Assembly: GCA_023398295.1 (NCBI GenBank)
Contig: JAEWSL010000011.1
Coordinates: 1 to 17,243 of the forward strand
Length of the DNA stretch: 17,243 nucleotides
Source of the DNA: Elusimicrobiota bacterium
GTDB lineage: Bacteria; Elusimicrobiota; Elusimicrobia; Elusimicrobiales; Elusimicrobiaceae
Direction: 5' to 3'
A model generated the notes under the pieces. That model was not told the DNA's origin. It did no database searches and saw only the letters and a program-made list of their open reading frames with translations. A program made the translations under genes and the position numbers. Shown in pieces: positions 1 to 7,600 of this stretch. The number at the start of each line of letters is the position of its first letter. Position 1 is the first letter of the stretch.

Positions 1-9
1 CTAAGATAG

Positions 10-747
10 TTAAATATTTTTAACACATTCGGAAGCAACAGGGCATTCATCGCACTTTGGATTTTTCGGGTGGCAAAAATTTCTTCCTATTTCCCAACAG
101 GAAAAATCAATAATCCCCGGGAACTTAGGGTTAATTTCTCTGGCCTTGTATATGGCCATATTAATATCATTAATGTCTTCAATAAAACCCATACGCTTCA
201 TAATTCTTCTCACGTGGGTATCAGGGGATATATCTATACAATAAAAGTCTGAGAAAGGCACTTTAAATTGCCTGGCCAGTATATTTGTAGCCATAGTCGC
301 TATTTTTATGCCGCAACCGTGGAATTCTAAGAATCTACATACCACAGTTGCACTTGAGGGGTTCCCCCTCCAAATGTTTGAAGCATCATAATTGTATTTA
401 TTAGCTATGTCCTGAATAGCCAAATAGAATTGCTCTGCACAATTTTTACTAAATCTGTGGAGTTTTTTTCTTATAAATATTTTTGTAAACGCAGATTTTG
501 GCTGTTTAGCTAACTTTTTGAGATTAAAAGTTCCTATTTGTTTACAAACTTTATAAGGTATAGCCCACGCTTTTTCTGCCTTCATTTGTTTATCCATTAT
601 GCAAGCCAAAACAAAAAGATGGGGAAACTTTTTGATGTCATTTAAAAGGATATCTTGTTTGTCATCATTGACGAAATGAACTATTTGTCCATTATTTTTA
701 CTTCTGAATCTTCTTTCGGCAATTTTAAGAATAAGCAGTTTTCTCAT
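10..747 (-). CDS. Endonuclease III-like HhH-GPD DNA glycosylase with Fe-S cluster
   Basis: Predicted DNA glycosylase/AP lyase of the endonuclease III (HhH-GPD) superfamily, 245 residues (E. coli Nth is 211). A helix-hairpin-helix is seen at about 139-157 with a lysine at 148 (GCGIK), where Nth has its catalytic lysine. Asp176 in SPDTHVRR matches the catalytic aspartate. The C-terminus has Cys225, Cys232, Cys235 and Cys241 in the C-x6-C-x2-C-x5-C spacing of the [4Fe-4S] loop. The N-terminal helical half (about 30-110) is divergent, and the Gln of the Nth LSAQ motif is not evident. A GGGG stretch lies about 12 bases before the ATG. It follows the PIN-like gene on the same strand by 46 bases, so the two are probably co-transcribed. 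Fold and catalytic residues are well supported. The substrate is unknown, and a role in defence rather than ordinary base-excision repair is only inference from the accessory setting. Confidence 0.85.
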   Translation of the reverse strand: MRKLLILKIAERRFRSKNNGQIVHFVNDDKQDILLNDIKKFPHLFVLACIMDKQMKAEKAWAIPYKVCKQIGTFNLKKLAKQPKSAFTKIFIRKKLHRFSKNCAEQFYLAIQDIANKYNYDASNIWRGNPSSATVVCRFLEFHGCGIKIATMATNILARQFKVPFSDFYCIDISPDTHVRRIMKRMGFIEDINDINMAIYKAREINPKFPGIIDFSCWEIGRNFCHPKNPKCDECPVASECVKNI

Positions 748-793
748 AGTATTTTTATCCCCGCTTTAACCTTTTTATTATCATATGGTCAAA

Positions 794-1627
794 CTAGATT
801 CCTTTATCATTTGTTACTTTTTTCTTGAATTCTTCCCAAGTTATTATTTTGGGATTGCTAGGAAATTTGTCACGAAAATCTCTACTATTATTTACTATAA
901 GGTAATCTATCGGATTTGATAATGAAAATAGATACATATAAAATTCAAAATCAAAATAATCGCTTTTTTCGGCTTTTCTGTCCTTCGTTATTATTATTTC
1001 TTTTAGAAGTTCTTTATAAGCAGCATTTAAATTCCTGAAAAACGATCCTTTAGATATTTTTATTAGTTCTTCTTCTGTTAGTGTAGAGTCATTTAAAAGA
1101 GTGACTAGAAAATTAATGAAATTCCCATCGAATAAATAGTTAAAAACGTCTTCTCTAGAAATATCTGGAAGGCCAACTATTGGTTTTTCTACACTCTTAT
1201 TAAATTCTTCTTTTATTTTCTCTATATCTCTTGCAAATGCTTGTGTTAGCGATATTGTGTTTTCTACGATCAATTCTTTTACTTTTTTATCTTCAACTGT
1301 TTTGTTTCCAGAGGATAATGCTTTTAATAATTTTTTGAAATATTTCTGAGAATAGTTTTTTGCCTTTCTCCCAATAATAAAACATTTTTCTTGATCTATT
1401 AAAGAATCCCTATCAGGAAGAAAGTTTGAATTTAGTTTGCTAAATATCGATGCCTTACTTATGACAAAAGCTATATCATTTTTAATTTTGTCATCGGCAC
1501 TATGGGAACATGTTTCGAAAAGATTGCTTGGAGTGACGAAAATCTTAAATGGTTTCAGTATTTCGATATCATTTTTATTCATCCCAAATAAGGCAGAGGA
1601 ATCTAAAACCACCTTTAGTTTTTTCAT
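794..1627 (-). CDS. PIN-like domain protein (putative ribonuclease)
   Basis: A 277-residue protein that looks like a large stand-alone PIN-like nuclease. The N-terminus VVLDSSALFG places an acidic residue (Asp9) at the end of the first strand, as in PIN domains. Glu38 in SNLFETCSH fits the second acidic position. Near the C-terminus an acidic helix (SDYFDFE, about 222-228) is followed by a hydrophobic strand and VNNSRDF, the usual place of the remaining metal ligands. The middle (about 60-200) is a charged, mostly helical insert that I do not recognise. PIN proteins usually cleave RNA with Mg2+ or Mn2+ and many are toxins, but no small antitoxin gene is adjacent. The start has an AGAGA ribosome site nearby and a TATAAT (minus strand, 1701-1706) lies upstream. 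The gene heads a two-gene unit with the glycosylase. The family call is moderate; the biological role is unknown. Confidence 0.6.
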   Translation of the reverse strand: MKKLKVVLDSSALFGMNKNDIEILKPFKIFVTPSNLFETCSHSADDKIKNDIAFVISKASIFSKLNSNFLPDRDSLIDQEKCFIIGRKAKNYSQKYFKKLLKALSSGNKTVEDKKVKELIVENTISLTQAFARDIEKIKEEFNKSVEKPIVGLPDISREDVFNYLFDGNFINFLVTLLNDSTLTEEELIKISKGSFFRNLNAAYKELLKEIIITKDRKAEKSDYFDFEFYMYLFSLSNPIDYLIVNNSRDFRDKFPSNPKIITWEEFKKKVTNDKGI

Positions 1628-1805
1628 ATATTCTCTTGATTCCTATACCTACAGTAATCGGGTGTGTAAGGGCAATACTTTCTGACATTACCATAGGGTT
1701 ATTATAGTAAAAAAGGTCTAAAATATGAGGCAAATCAATTGTGGGATAAAGCAAGATGGACTACACTTTGAGGGGGTTATTTGTTATAGTATAGAGGACG
1801 TAGAA

Positions 1806-2066
1806 CATAAGGAGTTATGGCTGTTAATGTAGGCGAGAACCGCCTATTACAATTTTATTCTGTTTTTGGAAGTTTCGCGTGAGCGAAACAAGCTTTTGAG
1901 AAATCAAGGGCATAGTTGCAATCCAAAAACAGCTCGTTATCAGACACATAGTATTTAGCCTAATTAACTGGATATTATGTGTCGAATGTTCCCTGCCTTC
2001 GGGCAGGGGACTACGGCTGTTATATCTTGGGTTATGCAACTAGCTCAAATATGGCAGCCGTTTTTT
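1806..2066 (+). ncRNA. Highly structured RNA element, possible HEARO/omega-RNA-like or leader RNA
   Basis: No convincing protein gene lies between 1628 and 2103, but the plus strand from about 1806 folds into successive helices. They are: 1831-1835 with 1841-1845; an 11-bp perfect helix 1860-1870 with 1922-1932 enclosing two hairpins (1872-1878/1883-1889, loop GTGA; 1893-1899/1904-1910, loop GAAA, with two G-U pairs), which makes a three-way junction; 1943-1958 with 1968-1983, 16 consecutive pairs including G-U; and 1989-1997 with 2002-2010, loop TTCG. A terminator hairpin at 2013-2061 closes the series. Junction bases 1913-1920 (TAGTTGCA) are complementary to 2035-2042 in the terminal loop (an 8-bp pseudoknot). 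Bases 1823-1828 can also pair with 1963-1968. GNRA and UUCG loops plus pseudoknots point to a selected RNA. The 5' end is uncertain; a TATAGT near 1785 is only a weak -10 candidate. It could be a free RNA or the leader of the lipoprotein gene at 2104. Confidence 0.7.
2013..2066 (+). terminator. Rho-independent terminator ending the structured RNA
   Basis: ACGGCTG at 2013-2019 pairs with CAGCCGT at 2055-2061. The stem continues through G-U and A-T pairs to 2025/2049 and, after one bulged base, through 2027-2034/2041-2048. A six-T run follows at 2061-2066. The hairpin ends 38 bases before the lipoprotein start codon, so it either ends a free RNA or controls read-through into that gene. Its loop carries the TGCAAC that can pair back to the junction at 1915-1920. 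Confidence 0.75.
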
Positions 2067-2103
2067 ATTGCCCAAAAGCTAAAAATAACTAGAGAGGTTA
2101 AAA

Positions 2104-2673
2104 ATGAAGAAAAGCCTAATTATTGCGGTGTTGAGCATACTGGTTTTGGCAGGGTGTACAGTAGGCCTAAGGTGGCCAAAAACTGCGCAAGGCATTATTG
2201 ACGCAGCTGAAGTATCCGAAGATACTTTTGAAAAAACAAAATGGGTGCTATTTTCCCCTATACGTCCGAATCAAATGACAGACCTAAAAGAAGTAACCGG
2301 GCAAAGCGCATGGACAGTAGCGGTAGGCTATTTTTATATTAGGGCATCTGTAAAAGAAAACAATATCCCGGAGTTTTTTCAAATATATTTTTCTACGGAT
2401 TATTCAAGTTCTTGGGGCTTTTATAATAAAGCGATAGATAAAGACGGGGTGAACTTAAAATTTGTAGAGATAGACAGACAGGTTACGGGTTATAACACCA
2501 CTGTAAACACAGATGAACAATTTGCAATAACCTTTGACAAAGCCTATTTAGAACAGCATAAAAACGATAATTTGATTATAAAGGTTTACGGGAAAAGAAA
2601 GAACTTTGTGTTCTATGTTCCGCAATATTACTTAGAAGGTGTTTACAACTATTTCTATAAGGAAACATTATGA
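2104..2673 (+). CDS. Hypothetical outer-membrane lipoprotein
   Basis: A 189-residue exported lipoprotein of unknown function. The signal peptide (residues 1-17) has two lysines, a hydrophobic core and a clean lipobox LAGC with Cys18 as the lipidated residue. Threonine at +2 argues for transfer to the outer membrane. The mature part looks mostly beta, with many aromatic residues, and I recognise no domain or catalytic motif. The start at 2104 is supported by AGAGAGG six bases upstream. The stop overlaps the next start codon as ATGA, so this gene and the barrel gene after it are translationally coupled and probably work together at the cell surface. It lies directly after the structured RNA and terminator, which may control it. 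Base composition is AT-rich like the surrounding accessory block. Confidence 0.85.
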   Translation: MKKSLIIAVLSILVLAGCTVGLRWPKTAQGIIDAAEVSEDTFEKTKWVLFSPIRPNQMTDLKEVTGQSAWTVAVGYFYIRASVKENNIPEFFQIYFSTDYSSSWGFYNKAIDKDGVNLKFVEIDRQVTGYNTTVNTDEQFAITFDKAYLEQHKNDNLIIKVYGKRKNFVFYVPQYYLEGVYNYFYKETL

Positions 2674-3272
2674 AAAAACTAGCATTGCTTGTATGTTTGT
2701 TCTGCCTCCCCCTTGTATCATCGGCAGGAATAAATCCGTATATTAAGGGCAATATTGGATACAACTATATGAATTTGGATACTAAGGGAAACTACCGCAT
2801 AGAAAGCAGTAGCCTTTTTAAGGGAAACGGATATAATTTGGGGCTTGCTTTAGGAAACCAATTCTCCGATAGGTTTAGAGGTGAAATATCATATTCTTTT
2901 ATCAAGACAAATGCGTCTTCTGATTTCGATGTAAGAGATATTAGCGGACTCTTAGGAACTGTCTTGCCACCAAAAGTAAAGCAACAGATTATTCTCTTAA
3001 ATGGCTTTTATTATCCCGTCAAAAAAATGAGGATAAATCCTTTCATAGGGGCAGGGGCGGGCTGGGGATTTTTAAGTAAAGCCACGTATATTGATATAAA
3101 AGCGGACGGAAATAACTTCGCCTATGCTCTTTATTTAGGAGTGGATTATGACATTACGGAAAAGATATCATTGGATATTACGGGCAATTATACAAGCATA
3201 TTAGCCACATCGTCCTACACAAAGGATCTTTACAACTTTGGCGGAACTTTAGGTATACGGTATAGCTTTTAA
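2670..3272 (+). CDS. Small outer-membrane beta-barrel protein (OmpA/OmpW-like porin family)
   Basis: A 200-residue protein with a signal peptide ending near Ser-Ser-Ala (residues 17-19). Alternating hydrophobic/polar strands follow, separated by glycine- and asparagine-rich turns. The last residues, IRYSF, end in phenylalanine with aromatics at alternating positions, the usual signal for barrel insertion by BamA. The segment FIGAGAGWGF (about 126-135) is typical of the small eight-stranded barrels grouped as outer-membrane beta-barrel domain proteins. There is no OmpA-type peptidoglycan-binding domain, so it is a barrel only. It overlaps the lipoprotein gene by four bases (ATGA), which suggests the lipoprotein is its partner. 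The function could be adhesion, a small channel or surface protection; the sequence does not say which. Confidence 0.8.
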   Translation: MKKLALLVCLFCLPLVSSAGINPYIKGNIGYNYMNLDTKGNYRIESSSLFKGNGYNLGLALGNQFSDRFRGEISYSFIKTNASSDFDVRDISGLLGTVLPPKVKQQIILLNGFYYPVKKMRINPFIGAGAGWGFLSKATYIDIKADGNNFAYALYLGVDYDITEKISLDITGNYTSILATSSYTKDLYNFGGTLGIRYSF

Positions 3273-3335
3273 ATAGGTACGGGACTTAATAAGCAAAGCT
3301 GAAATGGACATAAAAAGGAAGCAGTTGGGCATAAC

Positions 3336-4007
3336 TTATAGTTCTAAATATAATGGACTTTTACCTCTTCCCACAACGAAAATATTTGCAAAAGGATCTT
3401 TCTCTATTTTGCTTTTTTCTAATAAGTCGCGAAATTCATCATTTCCATCAGCGCGTCCTAGTCTTCCATAATCATCAAAAGAAACCAAAAGGGCTGTTTT
3501 ATTGTTTACGGCGCTGGCATATTTTTCTTTTTTATCATTAATCCTTGTGATTATCATCTTTACGCATTTTTTATATCTCTCATCACATGAATAAAATTCA
3601 AAATACGGCTCATCGCTATTAACTATCTCACGCAAACCTTCTGTTTCTCTATCTGGACTAGAAGGCAGCCCGTAGTGACATCTATTCATCTTTTTCATGC
3701 TCAAAAGTTCATATTTATCAAATCCCACTTCCGTGATCTCCAAATATTTTATATTTTCCAGGCCCTCTACTTCGGCATCAGGGCCAACTGCCTTATCCAG
3801 GAACATTTTTATTTTAATTCCATGCCAAAGGTTCCTTTTTGCCTCTAACAATGTTTTCATAGGAAAAATTTCTCCCTCAAAAAGAGACCAGTCGCCCTCC
3901 CGCAAACGCAGGTTATGTACGTCAGTAGTTGTCTTAAGGACTTCATCAACTTTATTGATAAAAGTTTCTGAATCCAGAGGAGTTTTAAATGGTTCCAAAA
4001 TACTCAT
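3336..4007 (-). CDS. Hypothetical protein, unrecognised family
   Basis: A 223-residue soluble protein, with no signal peptide or membrane segment, that I do not recognise. The central and C-terminal parts are mixed alpha/beta: a lysine-rich helix (about 150-165) is followed by a strand (TALLVSFDD, about 170-178). The final strand ends in FVVGRGKSPLYLEL. This resembles the core of many predicted nuclease or nucleotide-binding folds, but no catalytic motif is clear and I assign no function. Translation from 4007 is well supported by AGGAGG about 11 bases upstream, and a good promoter lies at 4070-4099. The gene is monocistronic, converges on the barrel gene and sits in the AT-rich block next to tRNA-Ser, so it is probably accessory. 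Confidence 0.7.
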   Translation of the reverse strand: MSILEPFKTPLDSETFINKVDEVLKTTTDVHNLRLREGDWSLFEGEIFPMKTLLEAKRNLWHGIKIKMFLDKAVGPDAEVEGLENIKYLEITEVGFDKYELLSMKKMNRCHYGLPSSPDRETEGLREIVNSDEPYFEFYSCDERYKKCVKMIITRINDKKEKYASAVNNKTALLVSFDDYGRLGRADGNDEFRDLLEKSKIEKDPFANIFVVGRGKSPLYLEL

Positions 4008-4303
4008 ACTTTACTCTTCCTCCTAGACTAACTTCATCTCAAATCAATAACTATCTGAATATTATTTTAATTATATGAAATGCCCCTAAAACAACTCAAA
4101 GGGTAGCCAGAAAATGCTGTATGTTTTTAGTTAAAAGCCTGCTCTGTGGAAAGAAGAGAAGACTATCCGCTGGGGAAATAAGTATGCTCTGGGTCAACTT
4201 TAAAAAAGAAGTGGACAAAAAAAGTTTTCGGCGGAGCATGATTTTTGGATTTTATAAAAACTTTAAAAACATGGTCCAAAAGCGGATGCTTTCAGTCCGA
4301 TAC
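4008..4303. other. AT-rich intergenic stretch without a supported gene
   Basis: This stretch holds the promoter of the minus-strand gene ending at 3336 and otherwise nothing I can assign. An open frame at 4121-4306 (plus, 61 codons, lysine/arginine-rich) has no ribosome binding site and no recognisable family. It runs into the tRNA terminator, so I do not call it. The segment may be a decayed remnant at the island/tRNA junction. Confidence 0.5.
4070..4099 (-). promoter_or_regulatory. Sigma-70-type promoter for the 3336-4007 gene
   Basis: On the minus strand TTGAGT (plus coordinates 4094-4099) and TATAAT (4070-4075) are separated by 18 bases. Transcription would start about 55 bases before the ATG at 4007. 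The -10 is perfect and the -35 matches four of six consensus bases. Confidence 0.6.
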
Positions 4304-4340
4304 TAAAAAAATCCCCGACGACAAAAAATGTCTTCGGGGA
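4304..4340 (-). terminator. Rho-independent terminator downstream of tRNA-Ser
   Basis: TCCCCGA (4312-4318) pairs with TCGGGGA (4334-4340), and GAC (4320-4322) pairs with GTC (4330-4332) across one mismatch. Read on the minus strand the stem is followed by seven T (complement of 4304-4310). It lies about 30 bases after the tRNA 3' end and is the natural end of that transcript. It may act weakly on the plus strand as well. Confidence 0.8.
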
Positions 4341-4368
4341 ATTTATCTAATTAATTTACACTATAAAA

Positions 4369-4459
4369 CGGAGAGGGAGGGATTCGAACCCTCGATACGG
4401 GAAATTCCCCGTATGACGGTTTAGCAAACCGTTGCCTTCAGCCTCTCGGCCACCTCTCC
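4369..4459 (-). tRNA. tRNA-Ser (anticodon GCU)
   Basis: A complete class II tRNA of 91 bases. The acceptor stem GGAGAGG (complement of 4453-4459) pairs with CCTCTCC (complement of 4370-4376), with discriminator G at 4369. The T arm is GAGGG/CCCTC around a seven-base loop (4377-4393). A long variable arm (stem ATACGGG/CCCGTAT) is typical of serine tRNAs. The anticodon loop carries GCT at 4423-4425, which reads AGC and AGU codons. CCA is not encoded, so the 3' end must be added by CCA-adding enzyme. The gene sits on the boundary between the AT-rich block and the core genes, a common position for island integration. Confidence 0.97.
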
Positions 4460-4570
4460 AGTAAATTCCACTAAACTTAATGAAATTGCAAAAAACTCAA
4501 ATTTTGCGCGCTTTACCTCATCGCGGAACCTGCCTTTGCGGGGCGGCGGCAAGTTCTTATCCGTCTATCA

Positions 4571-4600
4571 ATTATAACAAAATATTACTCCCTTTCCTAA
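4571..4600 (-). promoter_or_regulatory. Candidate promoter for tRNA-Ser
   Basis: On the minus strand TTAGGA (4595-4600) and a perfect TATAAT (4571-4576) are 18 bases apart, roughly 110 bases upstream of the mature tRNA. The leader contains an imperfect GC-rich hairpin (4526-4534 with 4548-4556). The tRNA could alternatively be reached by read-through from dnaE, which is on the same strand. Confidence 0.45.
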
Positions 4601-4650
4601 CAAAACCCTAAGGCAAAGACGGCCGCAAGACGCGCTTCAATAAATTAAAT

Positions 4651-7600
4651 CTATTCAAAATCCCACGCGTTTGCGCCAAAGCTGCTTTCAATAAAATTTA
4701 TAAGATTTTCGTTAAGGAGCACCCTTTTATTTGTTCTTATAAGAGTGTTCCCGTCATTTTCTTTAACCTTAAAAAACACTTCGCTTACGCCGCGCGCCGC
4801 GTTAAAAAGAGAATTGAGATAGACAAGCTGCTCTTCCTTGGCGTTAGGCGGGATAGTGACAATAAACTTGCGCGCGCGGCGCGAAACCGCGGATAAAACA
4901 GGCTCCACGGAATTTAAGATAAGCTCGGGACGGGCGGACATATCGTCCCCGCGCACGTCGCCGCTTGCGACGACTAAAGTATTTACCGCAAGGCTGCCGC
5001 TAATCCTGTCCCACGTGCCGGAAAATGCGTTTAAGGTTATAGACTGGTTTTCATCTTCAAGCGTAAGCTGGGCCCAGTTTTTCTTGGTATTTTTATTTTG
5101 TCTTTTTTTAATTCTCGTTATAATACCTGCTATTTCAACGCGGCCTTTTATGCCTTTTTCGTATAAATCCGATATGGAGCATTTTGCTATCAATTTTAAG
5201 TGGCGGGAATATTTTGCCATAGGGTGGCCGGAAAAATAAATGCCCAAAACGTCGCGCTCGTAATTTAGCATTTCGGTTTCGGTAAAAGGCTTAACTTCTT
5301 TGCCGCCATTTTCGGGCTTTACTACGGAGGAGTTTATATCAAATAAAGCGTCGCCAAACAGGCCGCCGTCGCAGCTTTCTTTTTCTTTTTTTATTGAGTT
5401 AACGCATTCAAGCATTTGCTCCACTTCGCTTAAGGCTAAAGCGCGCGCAAGCTTTGGCGGGGCATCATATAAGCCGTCCAAAGCGCCGGCCATAGCCAAA
5501 CTCTCTAATGCTTTTTTATTGGCTTGCGAAGTGTCTATGCGCATGCATAAATCTTGCAGATTTTTATAAGGCCCGTCTTTTTTGCGCTGTTCCACTATGC
5601 TTTTGCAGGCCTCCCCGCCAATGTTTTTTATAGCCAGAAGGCCAAAGCGTATTGCGTCTTTGCCCTGGGGAGTGAGCTCCACGGTAAAAGTTTCTTCCGA
5701 TTTTTGCACGTCGCAAGGCAGAATTTCAAAGCCCATGCGGCGCGCTTCCTCCAGATAGGTGGCAATTTTATTTTCCCTGTCCTGGGAGCCTATGGCGTTA
5801 TGCCCGATTTCGTTTGTAAGCGCGCTGCACATAAATTCTACGGGATAATTTGCCTTAAGATAGGCCGTCTGATATGCCACCATGGCGTAAGCTACGGAAT
5901 GGGATTTATTAAAGCCGTACTCGGCAAAACTGGCCATTTGGTCAAATATTTTTGTGGAAAGGCGTTCTTTTGCGCCGTTACGGGCGGCGCCTTCCACAAA
6001 TTTGGCGCGGAATTTTTCCATTATGTCAATTTTCTTTTTACCCATGGCTTTGCGCAGCGTATCGGCTTCGCCGGGGGTAAATCCGCTTAAGGCCTTTGCA
6101 ATTTCCATAATTTGTTCCTGATAAATCATGGTGCCGTAAGTTTCTTTTAAGACGGGCTCCATAAGCGGGTGGTCAACGCTGACTTTTTCAAGCCCGTGCT
6201 TTCTTTTTACAAAACTATCCAGCATGCCCGATTGCATGGGGCCCGGCCTGTAAAGCGCGACCAGGGCCGAAATATCGCTAAACTGAGTCGGCACAAGCCT
6301 TTTTACCAAATCGCGCATACCGCCGCTTTCCAGCTGGAATATACAGGTAGTCTGCGCGCTGCAAAGCAGCTCGTAGGCTTTTTTATCGTCTAAGGGGATA
6401 TTGTCTATATCAATAGTTACGCCGCGCAGCTGTTTTATAAGTTTAAGAGTATCGCTTATGACGGTAAGCGTTCGCAGGCCCAAAAAGTCAATTTTAAGCA
6501 GGCCTAAATTGACCAAAGTTTCGCCCTCAAATTGGGTCGTAATAACGTCGCGCGCACCTTTTGCAAGCGGGGTATATTTGCTGATTTCGTCTTTAGTAAC
6601 TAAAATGCCGGCAGCGTGCACGCCGGTATGTCTTTTAAGGCCTTCTATTTTTTGGGCAAAATCAAAGAGCTGTTTTACTTTAGGATCCCTTTCCATCTCT
6701 TCACGCACTTCTTTTACCGTTTCAATAACGGAACTTAGTTTTGTATTTGCGTCATCGGGAATAAGCTTGGTCAGACGGTTGGAATCGGCCACGCTGAACC
6801 CCATCACGCGCGCGGTATCCTTAAGGGCCAGTTTTGCTTTCATAGTGCCAAACGTTATAATCTGCGCGACGTTTTTGCCGCCGTACTTGCGGCGCATATA
6901 TTCTATTACCTCTTCGCGGCCGGCGTCGGAAAAGTCTATGTCCAAATCGGGCATGCTGATGCGGTCGGGGTTAAGAAAACGCTCAAAGAGCAAATTGTTT
7001 TTTATCGGATCAACGCGCGTTATATCCATGCTGTAGGCCACTAAAGAGCCCGCGCCCGAACCCCTGCCCGGGCCAACGGGAATATGCCTGCTTCTTGCAT
7101 AACTTATAAAGTCCGCCACTATCAAAAAATAACAGGCAAAGCCCATTTTGGATATAATGCCGAGCTCGTAGGTAAGCCTGCCTAAATAGTCCTGCGGTAT
7201 ATCGTCGGTCTTAAGTTTTTTCTTAAGGCCTTCTAGACAAAGGAATTTAAGATATTCTTCCTGCGTGTTAAACTGCGCGGGAATATCAAACTGCGGCAAA
7301 ATAAAGCCTTCCTGCTTAAATTCCAAATTGCATTTCTCGGCAATTTCAAGGGTGGAGTCAAGGGCCTGCGGGGCGTAATCAAAGAGTTTAGCCATCTCTT
7401 CGGGGTTTTTGAAGTAGAGTTCCTGCTGAGTCATTTTTAAGCGGTTTTCGTCGTTTAAGGTTTTGCCCGTTGCTATGCACATATGGATATCGTGGGCGAG
7501 GGAGTCTTCCCTCTTTTCATAGTGGCAGTCGTTGGTGGCAACAAGCGGGATACCGGTTTTTTTTGAGACTTCAAGCAATGTTTTTATGACCTCTTTTTCT

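Noticed and set aside
1817..1882. Short frame of 21 codons beginning ATGGCTGTT, preceded by AAGGAG.
   Set aside because: Spacing from AAGGAG to ATG is only two bases, and the frame runs through the helices of the structured RNA and ends inside one. It is more likely RNA than peptide, though a leader peptide cannot be fully excluded.
1940..2061. Imperfect palindromes considered as an integron attC site or retron msr/msd.
   Set aside because: No matching pair of attC core boxes, no integrase and no reverse transcriptase in the window; the T-run and pseudoknot fit an RNA better.
1977..2201. Plus-strand frame of 74 codons crossing the terminator and the lipoprotein start.
   Set aside because: It overlaps the well-supported lipoprotein gene and the RNA hairpins and has no recognisable protein sequence.
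4121..4306. Plus-strand frame of 61 codons, basic, before the tRNA terminator.
   Set aside because: No ribosome binding site, no family resemblance, and its end coincides with the terminator; kept only as an intergenic remark.
4526..4556. GC-rich imperfect hairpin (GAAC-c-TGCC / GGCA-a-GTTC) after dnaE.
   Set aside because: No T-run follows on the minus strand, so I do not call it a dnaE terminator.
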